A stretch of 53,969 nucleotides of DNA. It comes from DATLYH01 sp035575035. Its GTDB lineage: Bacteria > Planctomycetota > Planctomycetia > Gemmatales > Gemmataceae. A model generated the notes under the pieces. It was given only the letters and a program-made list of their open reading frames with translations, was not told where the DNA came from and ran no database searches. Made by a program: the position numbers and the translations under genes. Below, one piece after another: positions 38,840 to 49,048 of this stretch. Location: contig DATLYH010000133.1 of assembly GCA_035575035.1 (NCBI GenBank), positions 1 through 53,969 on the forward strand, written 5' to 3'. Within the stretch, counting starts at the first letter, position 1. Each line of letters starts with the position of its first letter.

Positions 38840-39415
38840 TGAATTCTCCTGCTGGATGGGAGACGGGTCCTGTCCGCGACAGGCGGCTTGCCCGCACCTC
38901 TTCTACTATTTAGAGGGAAGGACGCGGGGAGGAGGTTCGCAGGGATTACCATCCCGAGCGGATTGCCCCTTCTCGCTGTCCAGGGAGCCCCAGGTTTGTC
39001 GGGGCCCCTCTAAAAATATTGTAAGTGCGCCGGGCCGGCGGGTAGTAGGTCAGCAGACCCGGAATTGGGGGCCGGTTGCTCAGCGAGCATCTGCTGGCCG
39101 ACGCCCTGGCGCGGCAAGCCGCGGCCCACGGCCAGTCCTGCCCCATCGCACGCCTGCCCCGGCAGCGGGTCTTTGAGTATGTCGGCCCGGCCACGGTCGC
39201 CCCGATAGCAGATGGCGGGGAACGTCGTCAAGGCGGCGGCTCGCTTCACTCCGCGAGGCGGCTGCCATCCACAGAGGTCGAGGTAATCTCCCCGCCAGAC
39301 TGGACCCTGCCCTCCTCGCGGCGCATACTGACGGGGGCGGCCCACTCGGGCCGTCTCCATCGCCGAGCGTCTGGTGCCCGTTTTTCCTATCCGACGGTTT
39401 GAGGAGGATGCAACG
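38840..39415. other. gap between DUF2203 and the hydrolase pair
   Basis: A 576-base gap between divergent genes. It holds an imperfect stem (agggagcccc at 38982-38991 with ggggcccct at 39001-39009) followed by the AT-rich word taaaaatatt. An open frame at 39076-39402 (+, TTG start) has no recognisable product and no Shine-Dalgarno; I do not call it. The rest is GC-rich and featureless to me. Confidence 0.5.
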
Positions 39416-40192
39416 ATGCGCAGGCAACTGGGATTCGGGGTGGCGGCCCTTGTTCTGCTCCTGGCGGCCGGGCCGGCCCGGGCGGCGGTCAAGACCAGCG
39501 AGATCACTTTCAAGTCGGGCGGTGAGGAGGTCAGGGGCTTCCTGGCCGAGCCCGATGGCAAAGGCCCCTTCCCGGCTGTGGTGGTGATCCAGGAATGGTG
39601 GGGGTTGAACGACTGGATCAAGGAGAACACCAAGCGGTTCGCCGAGCAGGGCTATGTCGCCCTGGCCCCCGACCTGTATCGCGGCAAGGTGACCGATGAC
39701 CCGAGCAAGGCCCGGGAGTTGATGCAGGGCCTGCCGCGCGATCGGGCGCTGCGCGACCTGAAGGGGGCGATCGATGCCCTGGCCGCGCGCGCCAACGTGC
39801 AGAAGGACAAGATCGGGACGATCGGTTGGTGCATGGGGGGCGGCTACGCCTTGCAGTTGGCGTTGAACGATGATCGCATCAAGGCCTGCGTCATCTGCTA
39901 TGGCCGGGTCGTCACCTCGCCGGACGCGGTCAAGCCGCTCAACGCCGCCGTGCTCGGCATCTTCGGCGAGGAAGACAAGGGCATTCCTCCCTCGGACGTC
40001 CGCCAGTTTGAGCAGGCGCTGAAGAAGGCCGACAAGCAGGTCGAGGCGATCCAGATCTACCCCGGCGCCGGCCACGGGTTCATGCGACCCACCAACGGCC
40101 CGGTCAAGAACCCGGAATACCGCGAGACCCAGACCAAGGACGCCTGGCAGCGGATCGACCGCTTCTTCGCCAAGGCGCTGGGCGGGAAGTGA
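39416..40192 (+). CDS. secreted dienelactone-hydrolase-family protein
   Basis: A 258-residue alpha/beta hydrolase with a signal peptide (about 1-23). The family cleaves lactones and other esters by a Cys-Asp-His triad. All three are present: nucleophile C139 in GWCMGGGYA, D187 in GEEDKG, and H220 in GAGHGFM. VVIQEWWGLNDWIKE and LAPDLYRGKV are also typical. GAGGAGG precedes the ATG at 39416. The next gene is a related paralogue that begins 63 bases later. Confidence 0.92.
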   Translation: MRRQLGFGVAALVLLLAAGPARAAVKTSEITFKSGGEEVRGFLAEPDGKGPFPAVVVIQEWWGLNDWIKENTKRFAEQGYVALAPDLYRGKVTDDPSKARELMQGLPRDRALRDLKGAIDALAARANVQKDKIGTIGWCMGGGYALQLALNDDRIKACVICYGRVVTSPDAVKPLNAAVLGIFGEEDKGIPPSDVRQFEQALKKADKQVEAIQIYPGAGHGFMRPTNGPVKNPEYRETQTKDAWQRIDRFFAKALGGK

Positions 40193-40254
40193 ACGAACGC
40201 CCGCTCAGCCGCTTGCGGCAACAACCATCCGACCCTCGTATCGGGGCCCGTGAC

Positions 40255-41028
40255 ATGAGGCCGGTGCTGTTCTGTTCGTTATTGCTCCTGCTGACGGCCT
40301 GCGCGGCGAAGCCGGCCACCGGGCCGGATGTCGTTGCCGCGGCCGTCAGCTACCGGTCGCGGGGCGAGACGGTGCGCGGCCTGTTGTACCGGCCGGCGGG
40401 AGAGGGGCCCTTCCCGGCGGTCGTGGTCGTCCACGGCGACTACGGACTGACCGCCGGGGTCAAGGAACAGGCTCGCCGGCTGGGCGCCAAGGGTTACCTG
40501 GTGCTGGCGGTCGATCTTTACCGGGGACAGGTCGTCAGCGACCTGATGGACGCGCACATCCTGGACCGCGGGCTCCCGGAGGATCGGGTGCTGGCCGACC
40601 TGAAGGCGGCCGTCGATTATCTGGTCGGCCGGGCCGATGTGCGGGCCGATTCTCTCGGGGCCGTCGGTTGGGACTCGGGGGGCGGCCACGCCCTGGACGC
40701 CGCCATCCGCGACCCGCGCCTGCGGGCCGTGGTCGTCTGCTACGGCCGGCTCACAACCGACCCGGAATTGCTGGCCCCCTTGCAGGCGTCGGTGCTGGGC
40801 ATCTTCGCCGGCAAGGATGAGGGGATCACCCCCGAGATCATCGACCAGTTTCAGTCCGCCATGCGCCGGGCCGGCAAGCGCGTCGCCGGCATCCACGTCT
40901 ATCCGGAGTGCGGCCACGGGTTCATGAATCCGGCAACCCCTCACGCTTCCGACTCGTTCGCCGCCTCGGCGGCTGCCGACGCCTGGGAAAAGATCGAAGC
41001 CTATCTGGCGGCCGAGTTGCAGCGGTAG
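40255..41028 (+). CDS. dienelactone-hydrolase-like lipoprotein, nucleophile Cys replaced by Asp
   Basis: A 257-residue paralogue of the upstream gene. The N-terminus MRPVLFCSLLLLLTACAAK is a lipoprotein signal with lipobox LTAC. The body keeps the fold (VVVVHGDYGLTAG, VLAVDLYRGQV, ECGHGFMN), with D188 and H221 in place. At the nucleophile elbow, however, GWDSGGGHA has D140 where the paralogue has C139. Asp is the nucleophile in other alpha/beta hydrolases such as epoxide hydrolases, so this copy may have a different chemistry or be inactive. I chose the ATG at 40255. Confidence 0.88.
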   Translation: MRPVLFCSLLLLLTACAAKPATGPDVVAAAVSYRSRGETVRGLLYRPAGEGPFPAVVVVHGDYGLTAGVKEQARRLGAKGYLVLAVDLYRGQVVSDLMDAHILDRGLPEDRVLADLKAAVDYLVGRADVRADSLGAVGWDSGGGHALDAAIRDPRLRAVVVCYGRLTTDPELLAPLQASVLGIFAGKDEGITPEIIDQFQSAMRRAGKRVAGIHVYPECGHGFMNPATPHASDSFAASAAADAWEKIEAYLAAELQR

Positions 41029-41092
41029 AAGGCAACCATCCCGGCCGGTTTGGTGCTGGACTTTCGTCGGGACCAGCCCAAATAATCTCTGC

Positions 41093-42856
41093 ATGACCGC
41101 TGCCGCGCTGCCGCCGCCGACCCGCGTGCGCTACCTGGTCGTCGCCCTGACCATGCTGTCCGCGGTGCTGCTCTACCTCGATCGCTTCTGCATCTCCTTT
41201 GCGGGGGGGTACATCAAGGAAGACCTCGGCCTGAGCAACGCCCAGGTCGGCTGGATGCTCAGCGCCTTCTTCTGGACCTACGCGCTGGCCCAGGTCCCGT
41301 CCGGCTTCCTGAGCGACCGCTTTGGGGCCCGGCTGATGCTGACGCTCTACATCTTGTTCTGGTCACTGTTCACCGGGCTGACCGGGTTGGCGGGCGGCTT
41401 TTTGATGTTGATGGTGCTGCGCTTCGGTCTAGGACTGGCCCAGGCCGGCGCCTACCCGACCGCCGCCAGCCTGCTCAGCAAGTGGGTCCCCTTCCCGGCC
41501 CGCGCCCTGGCCAGCAGCCTGGTCGCCTGGGGGGGCCGGATCGGCGGCTTCATCGCGCCGGTGCTGACCGCTCTGGTGATGGTGCTGTTCGTCCCCGTCA
41601 GTGTTCCCTCAGTGCTGGGGCCGGACGACATCCTCGACTACCCGCTCTTGTGCCACCAGCTCAGCCAGCCGCAGCAGGTGGCCGGCCTGGGTGACCGTAT
41701 CCTGGGACACCTGCCCGGCCCCACCCGAGACATGATCCGCGAAGCCGGCCGCCGGTATGCCGCCGCACTGGACCAGAGTCGGGAACAAGGAGTGCCTCTG
41801 CAAGAGGTACTCGAACAATCCTCGGCGCTGCCTTCCGAGTCGCAGGTCCAGGCGCTGGCGGAGGGGTTGAACGAGGTCATTCGATGGCGGGAGTTCCACC
41901 AAGCGCCCTACTTCCACGGACTGGCGCTGCCGGATCAGGCGAAGGAGTTGCTCGAACGGCCGCGCTCCGAGTTGAGCGCAGCGGAGGTGGAACGCCTCAA
42001 TCGCCTGTTGCTGGAGGCGGCTTATCCGCAGGCCATCCGCAAGGTCTACGTCGCCGGCTGGCGGCCAGTGATGCTGACCTACGGGTTGGCGGGGGTGGTG
42101 GTCGCGGGGTTGTTCTGGTTCTGGTTCCGCGATCGACCGGACCTGCATCCGTACTGCAACCAGGCGGAGGTGTGCCTGATCGAGGATAGCCGGCCGCCCG
42201 GCACCCCGAGCCCGCACGGCAAGGCCCGGCGCGTCCCGCTGGGGCGGCTGTGCGCCAGCGGCAGCATGTGGCTGCTGTGCATGGCGGCGCTGGGCACCAA
42301 CATCGGCTGGGTTTTCCTGGTGACCTGGCTGCCGCGTTATCTCGACGAGGTCCATCGCCTGCCGATCGAACAGCGCGGCTGGCTGGCGAGCATTCCGCTG
42401 CTGGCCGGCTGGGTGGGGATGCTGAGCGGCGGCTGGGCAACCGACCGCCTGACCCGGGCCGTCGGCCTGCGCTGGGGCCGGGCCTTGCCGCTAGCCCTGT
42501 CGCGCTTCCTGGCGATGGGCGCTTACCTGGTCTGTCTGCTGTTCGACCTCGGCCCGTGGTCAGCGACGGCGGCCTTCGCCGTGGTGGCCTTCGCCACCGA
42601 CTTCGGCGGTCCGGCGATCTGGGCGTTCGGCCAGGATGTCGGCGGCCGATACGTCGGCTCGGTGCTGGGCTGGAGCAATATGTGGGGCAACCTGGGGGCC
42701 GCCCTGTCGCCGCCGCTTCTCGATTGGGTGGTTGGGCCGGGCCGGTGGGACTTGGCATTCCTGACCTGCGCCGGGGCCTTCCTGGCCGCGGGCGTTTGCG
42801 CCCTCGGCGTGAACGCCACCGTCCCCATCGCACCGTCCGAGGAGAGGGAAGGTTAA
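41093..42856 (+). CDS. MFS transporter with large central loop
   Basis: A 587-residue protein with about 12 TM helices. Half one (about 12-180) has motif A as GFLSDRFGARLML; half two (about 325-575) starts GWRPVMLTYGLAGVVVAG. The layout is like the anion:cation symporter (ACS) group. Residues about 180-322 form a hydrophilic, helical insert (GRRYAAALDQSREQGVPLQEVL ...) between the halves, much longer than the usual 30-60-residue loop and with no known domain. The substrate is unknown. It ends 25 bases from the convergent hutU gene. Confidence 0.87.
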   Translation: MTAAALPPPTRVRYLVVALTMLSAVLLYLDRFCISFAGGYIKEDLGLSNAQVGWMLSAFFWTYALAQVPSGFLSDRFGARLMLTLYILFWSLFTGLTGLAGGFLMLMVLRFGLGLAQAGAYPTAASLLSKWVPFPARALASSLVAWGGRIGGFIAPVLTALVMVLFVPVSVPSVLGPDDILDYPLLCHQLSQPQQVAGLGDRILGHLPGPTRDMIREAGRRYAAALDQSREQGVPLQEVLEQSSALPSESQVQALAEGLNEVIRWREFHQAPYFHGLALPDQAKELLERPRSELSAAEVERLNRLLLEAAYPQAIRKVYVAGWRPVMLTYGLAGVVVAGLFWFWFRDRPDLHPYCNQAEVCLIEDSRPPGTPSPHGKARRVPLGRLCASGSMWLLCMAALGTNIGWVFLVTWLPRYLDEVHRLPIEQRGWLASIPLLAGWVGMLSGGWATDRLTRAVGLRWGRALPLALSRFLAMGAYLVCLLFDLGPWSATAAFAVVAFATDFGGPAIWAFGQDVGGRYVGSVLGWSNMWGNLGAALSPPLLDWVVGPGRWDLAFLTCAGAFLAAGVCALGVNATVPIAPSEEREG

Positions 42857-42881
42857 CTGCCGCAAGGGAACCACAACCCGC

Positions 42882-44564
<1,683 letters not shown>

Positions 44565-44790
44565 GGACAGCTCCCCCAGTAATCCAAAGCACCGGCGAAG
44601 ACCATCTTCCTTCGTCCTGCGGAAGCTCGAAGGTATTATATGTCGCCACGCGGATGGGGAATTCTGCTGGTCCCTGAATTGGGCTTATGCCCGAGAGAGT
44701 GCGGCAATCTGGCAATGTGACGCGGAATGCGAGGCGCAAGTCGCAATTCGCCCGACTGTCAGGCCGTAATCGCCGCGGTATGATACCCTC
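44565..44790. promoter_or_regulatory. shared hutU-hutH control region
   Basis: This 226-base gap separates two divergent hut genes, so it must contain both promoters. It has an AT-rich core (ggtattatatgtcg near 44632-44645), giving TATAAT on the minus strand and TATTAT on the plus strand. No good -35 box is found at the right distance, so the exact promoters are uncertain. No HutC-like palindrome was seen. Confidence 0.35.
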
Positions 44791-46377
44791 ATGCACCGCT
44801 CCCTGCGCAACGCCGCCGTTTTGGAATTAACCGGCGACGGTCTGACCCTGGACGACGCCGAGCGCATCCTGCGCGGCCAGGTCGAGCGTCTGGTGCTGGC
44901 GCCGGCGGCGCGCCGGCGCGTTGAACAGGCCCGCCGCTGCCTCGATGAACTGCTGGCCCGGGGCGCTACCATCTATGGCGTCAACACCGGCTTCGGCAAA
45001 CTGGCCAACCAGCGGATCGAGCCGGACGAAGTGCTGGCCCTCCAGGAGAACCTGCTCCGCAGCCACGCCGTCGGTATGGGGCCGCTGCTCAGCGTCGGTG
45101 TCAGCCGGCTGGCACTGGCCCTGCGCATCCAGGCCCTGGCCAAGGGTTACTCGGGAGTGACCGCCGAGTTGATTGACCAATTGATCGAGATCTACAACCG
45201 CGGCGTGGTGCCCGCCATCCCGGAGCAGGGGAGCGTCGGCGCCAGCGGCGACCTGGCACCGCTGGCTCACCTGGCGCTGGTGGTCATGGGTGAGGGACAT
45301 GCCTTCATCACCCGCCCGGGAACCGACGGCCGCGGCGCAGTCTCCGGCAGGCCGCTCAGCGGCCGGGCAGCCCTGCGGCGCGTCCGGCTCCGGCCATACC
45401 GGCTGCGGGCCAAGGAAGGGCTATCGCTCATCAACGGCACCCAGGTCAGCACCGCCATCCTGGCCGACGCCCTGGTGCAGGCCCGCCACCTGGCGAAGAT
45501 CGCCGATATCGCCGGCGCCATGACCGTCGAGGCGACCAAGAGTTCCCTGCGCCCCTTCGATGCCCGCATCCAGGAGGTCCGGCCGCACCCGGGCCAGGTC
45601 GCCTGCGCGGCCAACCTTCGGCTCCTTTTGGAGGAGAGCGAGGTCATGGCCTCGCATGCCGATTGCGGCAAGGTACAAGACGCCTACAGCCTTCGCTGCA
45701 TGCCGCAGGTCCACGGCACCCTGCGCGACGCCATCGCCCATGTAACGCGCGTGGTCGAGTGTGAGATGAACTCGGCCACCGACAACCCGCTGGTTTTTGC
45801 CGACAGCGGCGAGGTAATCTCCGGGGGCAACTTCCACGCCCAGCCAATCGCCCTGGCGGCGGACCTGCTGACCGCGGCGGTGGCCGACCTGTCGAGCATC
45901 AGCGAGCGGCGCGTGGAGAACCTGGTCAACCCCGACCTGAGCGGTCTGCCCGGTTTCCTGACGCCGCAGCCCGGCCTGAACTCCGGCATGATGCTGGTGC
46001 AAGTGCTGGCAGCAGCCTTGGTGTCAGAGAACAAGGCGGCCTCGTTCCCTGCCAGTGTCGATTCGATTCCGACCTCGGCCAACCGTGAGGACCACGTTTC
46101 GATGAGCACCACAGCGGCGCGAAAGTGCCGGGCGGTGGTGACGCACACGACCCGGGTGCTCGCCTGCGAGCTGCTGTGCGCGGCCCAGGGACTGGAGTTC
46201 CACCGGCCGCTGCGGGCCGGCAAGGGGGCGGAGGCAGCCTACCGGCACCTTCGTGAATACGTCCGGCCGCTGGGCCGCGACCGTACCCTGCACCGCGACC
46301 TGGAGGCGGTCGAGCGCCTAATCCGCTCCGGCAGCCTGCTGGCCGCGGTGGAAGCGGTGTGCGGGCCGCTGCAGTAG
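44791..46377 (+). CDS. hutH: histidine ammonia-lyase
   Basis: A 528-residue protein. It removes ammonia from histidine to give urocanate. The catalytic MIO group forms from A151-S152-G153 in GSVGASGDLAPLAHL. YGVNTGFGKLANQ, GLSLINGTQVSTAIL and EMNSATDNPLVF are also conserved. The segment about 168-200 (RPGTDGRGAVSGRPLSGRAA) is a little longer and more Arg/Gly-rich than usual. It is divergent from hutU, and the two genes form the start of the Hut pathway. Confidence 0.96.
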   Translation: MHRSLRNAAVLELTGDGLTLDDAERILRGQVERLVLAPAARRRVEQARRCLDELLARGATIYGVNTGFGKLANQRIEPDEVLALQENLLRSHAVGMGPLLSVGVSRLALALRIQALAKGYSGVTAELIDQLIEIYNRGVVPAIPEQGSVGASGDLAPLAHLALVVMGEGHAFITRPGTDGRGAVSGRPLSGRAALRRVRLRPYRLRAKEGLSLINGTQVSTAILADALVQARHLAKIADIAGAMTVEATKSSLRPFDARIQEVRPHPGQVACAANLRLLLEESEVMASHADCGKVQDAYSLRCMPQVHGTLRDAIAHVTRVVECEMNSATDNPLVFADSGEVISGGNFHAQPIALAADLLTAAVADLSSISERRVENLVNPDLSGLPGFLTPQPGLNSGMMLVQVLAAALVSENKAASFPASVDSIPTSANREDHVSMSTTAARKCRAVVTHTTRVLACELLCAAQGLEFHRPLRAGKGAEAAYRHLREYVRPLGRDRTLHRDLEAVERLIRSGSLLAAVEAVCGPLQ

Positions 46378-46565
46378 GCGGGCTGTGCTGCCTGGGATGG
46401 ACATAGCCGAACTCCCTCGCTTTCAGGTCATTCCCTTGGACTCGGAGGGCACACGCCCGGCACCACTCCCTTACCGCTGATCAGAGAACCTCGTTACCGG
46501 AGCCTGGGGCGTATCGTCTAAACAGAAGGGAGGGGCGGTGGGCGTGCAATCTCCCAAGCGGCGGG

Positions 46566-47132
46566 TTGTCCTTGGATGACGCGGACGAATTGCTCCGGCG
46601 GTGTCAGCGCGGTGACGCCTCGGCCCTGGCGGTGATTGTCCGCCTTTACGAGGAGCCAATCTACCGTCTGGCCTACCGCGTGATGGGCAATGCCGTCCTC
46701 GCCGAGGAGGCGACCGTCGCGGCGCTGGCGAAGATCTGGGGCCGGGCCGGCCAATGGCGCGGCGATGCCCGGGCCGGAACCTGGATCTACCAACTCGCCC
46801 TCCGCACCGTCCTCGACCACCATCGCTCCTGGCGGCGCCGGTGGCGGCGATGGTTGGCGCCGCCGAGGGATGTTCCGGACCCGCGCCCGGGGCCGATGGA
46901 AAAAATGGCGGAAGCCGAAGGCCGCAACCTGGCCACCCGCCGGATTCAGGAAGCATTCGCCCAGCTGTCGGACACGGATCGGGCTCTGGCCCACCTGTAC
47001 TATTTCGAGCAGCGCAGCCTGGCGGAGATTGCGGCCATCTTGGGCTCGACCCGGGATGCCCTCAAGACGCGCCTGGCCCGCGTTCGCCAAAAACTCCGCG
47101 ACCTTTTACGGGACTGTAATGAACTCCTTTGA
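46566..47132 (+). CDS. ECF-type RNA polymerase sigma factor
   Basis: A 188-residue protein with region 2 (about 20-90: LYEEPIYRLAYRVMGNAVLAEEATVAAL then TWIYQLALRTVLDHHR) and region 4 (about 128-185: AFAQLSDTDRALAHLYYFEQRSLAEIAAILGS). It directs RNA polymerase to a small set of promoters. Only TTG starts are available (46566 or 46572); none has a strong Shine-Dalgarno, so expression may be low. Its end overlaps the next gene, a zinc-finger anti-sigma factor, by 14 bases. This coupling fits a sigma/anti-sigma pair. Confidence 0.88.
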   Translation: MSLDDADELLRRCQRGDASALAVIVRLYEEPIYRLAYRVMGNAVLAEEATVAALAKIWGRAGQWRGDARAGTWIYQLALRTVLDHHRSWRRRWRRWLAPPRDVPDPRPGPMEKMAEAEGRNLATRRIQEAFAQLSDTDRALAHLYYFEQRSLAEIAAILGSTRDALKTRLARVRQKLRDLLRDCNELL

Positions 47133-47613
47133 ACCCACTTCCCCTTGCGAGAGGGCCTCACGGCAACTTCCCGATCTGCGAGACGGCCTTCTCGACGCGG
47201 TCCAGGCCGAAGCGCTGCGGGCTCACCTGGAGGCCTGCCCCTACTGCCGAGAGGACCAGGCCTGGGACGACCGGCTGCGCGACCTCCTGCACGAGTTGCC
47301 CTTGCCAGCTCCACGGGGCAGATTCGGGGAACAGGTGCGGCGCCGCCTGCGGCGGCGCTGGTGGTGGCGCGCCGGCGGGAGCGTGGCTGCGGCGGCGCTG
47401 TTGGCCGTCGGGCTCGTCTCCTGGCAGAACTGGCCGCGGAGGCCGCAGGAGCCCGTCGCCGACCATCCCGGCAACCCGCCGGTGGCCAGGAGGGGGGATG
47501 AATTGCCCGATTCAGCCGTGCTCTTCGCCGCCCCGCCGGTCGATTCCCTCGACCTGCTCGCCCGCCAGCAGGCTGGGTACGTGGCCGTGCTGGAACAACT
47601 GGGAAAGGAGTAG
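47119..47613 (+). CDS. zinc-finger anti-sigma factor
   Basis: A 164-residue protein. The N-terminal part has the HxxxCxxC zinc motif of the anti-sigma fold (H36, C40, C43 in HLEACPYC). A basic stretch (RRRLRRRWWWR) precedes a single TM helix at about residues 89-106 (SVAAAALLAVGLVSW). The rest is an extracytoplasmic tail. It should hold the upstream ECF sigma factor at the membrane until a signal releases it. Its start lies inside the end of the sigma gene. Confidence 0.88.
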   Translation: MNSFEPTSPCERASRQLPDLRDGLLDAVQAEALRAHLEACPYCREDQAWDDRLRDLLHELPLPAPRGRFGEQVRRRLRRRWWWRAGGSVAAAALLAVGLVSWQNWPRRPQEPVADHPGNPPVARRGDELPDSAVLFAAPPVDSLDLLARQQAGYVAVLEQLGKE

Positions 47614-47617
47614 GACC

Positions 47618-48010
47618 ATGACCGGAGCGCCCTTCGTCCTTGCCGCCCTGCTGGCCGTTTCCCAGGACAAGCCGCCCGACCCGCCGCCCCTGACTGAGGC
47701 GCAACGGATGCGCCTCGCCCAGCTAGCCCACAACGCGCAGCGGGAAGCCGCCCGGCTTAAGGCACTGCTGGAAGAGCGCCAGCAGGAACTGTCCCAGGTT
47801 TACGCTGAGTACGACCTCGACCTGCCGCGGGCAACCCAACTGGAGGCAGAGATCCTCGACTTGCAGCGGCAGATGCTGGATAACTACCGCAAGATGCAGG
47901 TCGAGCTGCGGGCGGTCGTCGGCAAGGAGCGCTTTCTGATCCTCAAGAAGCGGATCGATAACCTTCTCCGATCGCCCCCAGCGAAGGACCAGCCGCCGCC
48001 CCGCCCATGA
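47618..48010 (+). CDS. small Spy/ZraP-like periplasmic helical protein
   Basis: A 130-residue protein. Residues 1-15 are a short signal peptide. The rest is nearly all helix and charged (QREAARLKALLEERQQELSQV; QLEAEILDLQRQMLDNYRKM), with a C-terminal ELRAVVGKERFLILKKRI pattern like the Spy/CpxP/ZraP/CnrX group. Members are periplasmic chaperones or metal sensors. No Cys and no His-rich stretch is seen, so metal binding is unsupported. It follows the anti-sigma gene by 4 bases, as in CnrH/CnrY/CnrX-type systems, so it may be the signal-sensing part. Confidence 0.7.
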   Translation: MTGAPFVLAALLAVSQDKPPDPPPLTEAQRMRLAQLAHNAQREAARLKALLEERQQELSQVYAEYDLDLPRATQLEAEILDLQRQMLDNYRKMQVELRAVVGKERFLILKKRIDNLLRSPPAKDQPPPRP

Positions 48011-48035
48011 CGGCCTTGCGGTCTGTCACGGTTTG

Positions 48036-48068
48036 CTCCCCTCTCCTTTGCTCCGGGGGAGGGAGAGT
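48036..48068. repeat. imperfect ctcccct/ggggagg hairpin
   Basis: ctcccctctcc near 48036 faces gggggagggagag near 48056-48068. It lies in the 88-base gap before the thioredoxin-fold gene and resembles the C-rich/G-rich arms of the 24590-24880 block. The pairing is imperfect, so it is a weak member of that family. Confidence 0.4.
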
Positions 48069-48098
48069 GGTTTGGAAGAAACGGAGGTACGTCTCTCG

Positions 48099-48926
48099 AT
48101 GGCCCGCACACTCCTGATCGCATTCGTCCTGCTCTCCCTTGCCCTTCCGGAGGGCCGGGCCCAGGAGAAGCTGTTCTCCGGGCCGCAGGTGGGGGAGAAG
48201 CTCCCACCGTTCAAGGTCCGCGGCTTCTTCGGCGACGACGCCGGCAAGGAACTCGACTTCGTCAAGCAGGCGGCCGGCAGGCCGATTGTTCTGGTCTTCA
48301 TCCATGATGTCAACCGCCTGGCGCTCTCCTTCACGCGCTACCTGACGGCCTACACGGCCGGGCGGGCCAAGGATGGATTGGCAACCGGCGTCATCCTGCT
48401 GAGCGACAACGTCACCGAGGGCGAGCTCCAGCTGAAGCGCTGGGGCCACGCGCTGACTCGGGAAGCGCCCGTGGGCATCTCCCTGGATGGGCGGGAGGGG
48501 CCGGGCAGCTACGGGCTGAATCGTAACGTGACCCTCACCATCCTGGTCGGCAAGGACGGCAAGGTCACCGCCAACTTTGCCCTGGTGCAGCCGAGTATTC
48601 AGGTCGATATGCCGACGATCTTGGAGGAGATCGCCAAGGTGGCCGGGGGGCCGGCAGCCACTCTGGAGGACCTGCTGATCGTCCCGAACCCGAGGTTGCA
48701 GGGCTTCCTCAGCCTGTTGGTTCAAAAGACATCCAAGCCCGAAGACGTGGATCGGGAAGCCGCCGCCATCGAGGAACTGGTCAAGCGAGACGAGGCTGCC
48801 CGCCATCAACTCGGTCGCGTTGCCCGGCGGGTGGTGGAAGGCGGCCGGCTGGCCACCTACGGCACTCCCCGGGCGCAGGAGTACTTCCGCAGATGGGCGA
48901 AGGAGTACGGCGGCGCTCCCAAATAG
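48099..48926 (+). CDS. secreted thioredoxin-fold protein without catalytic Cys
   Basis: A 275-residue protein with a signal peptide (about 1-21). Residues about 30-175 follow the AhpC/TlpA pattern (VGEKLPPFKVRGFFG; RPIVLVFIHDVNR; TLTILVGKDGKVTANFAL). The place of the usual WCxxC or peroxidatic Cys is FIHDVNR, so there is no redox cysteine and the protein probably does not do thiol chemistry. The tail (about 200-275) is helical and charged. It follows the ECF trio and may be in the same operon. I chose the ATG at 48099. Confidence 0.78.
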   Translation: MARTLLIAFVLLSLALPEGRAQEKLFSGPQVGEKLPPFKVRGFFGDDAGKELDFVKQAAGRPIVLVFIHDVNRLALSFTRYLTAYTAGRAKDGLATGVILLSDNVTEGELQLKRWGHALTREAPVGISLDGREGPGSYGLNRNVTLTILVGKDGKVTANFALVQPSIQVDMPTILEEIAKVAGGPAATLEDLLIVPNPRLQGFLSLLVQKTSKPEDVDREAAAIEELVKRDEAARHQLGRVARRVVEGGRLATYGTPRAQEYFRRWAKEYGGAPK

Positions 48927-48940
48927 GAAGGCAACCGATG

Positions 48941-49007
48941 GGCGAGCGGCCGGTGCTAACCGGCCGGTTCACGCCGGCCGCTCGCCCGTGCTAACCGGCC
49001 GCTCGCC
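48941..49007. repeat. ggcgagcggccggt palindromic repeat
   Basis: The unit ggcgagcggccggtgctaac, then ccggccggttcacgccggccgctcgcc, forms a palindrome, followed by an additional half-unit (cgtgctaaccggccgctcgcc) and att. It lies in the gap between the thioredoxin-fold gene and the DUF1549 gene. The same design appears at 51229-51274. Confidence 0.85.
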
Positions 49008-49048
49008 ATTTGCTGGAGGCCCTTCAGACAGCGAGTTCGGGAGGGATC

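Noticed and set aside
39076..39402. 108-codon frame before the hydrolase pair
   Set aside because: TTG start, no Shine-Dalgarno, no recognisable motif, and it ends just before a gene with a good start site.
46486..46520. ECF promoter (gaacc ... cgtcta) upstream of the sigma gene
   Set aside because: Both words are present, but the spacing is about 24 bases, too long for the usual 16-17.
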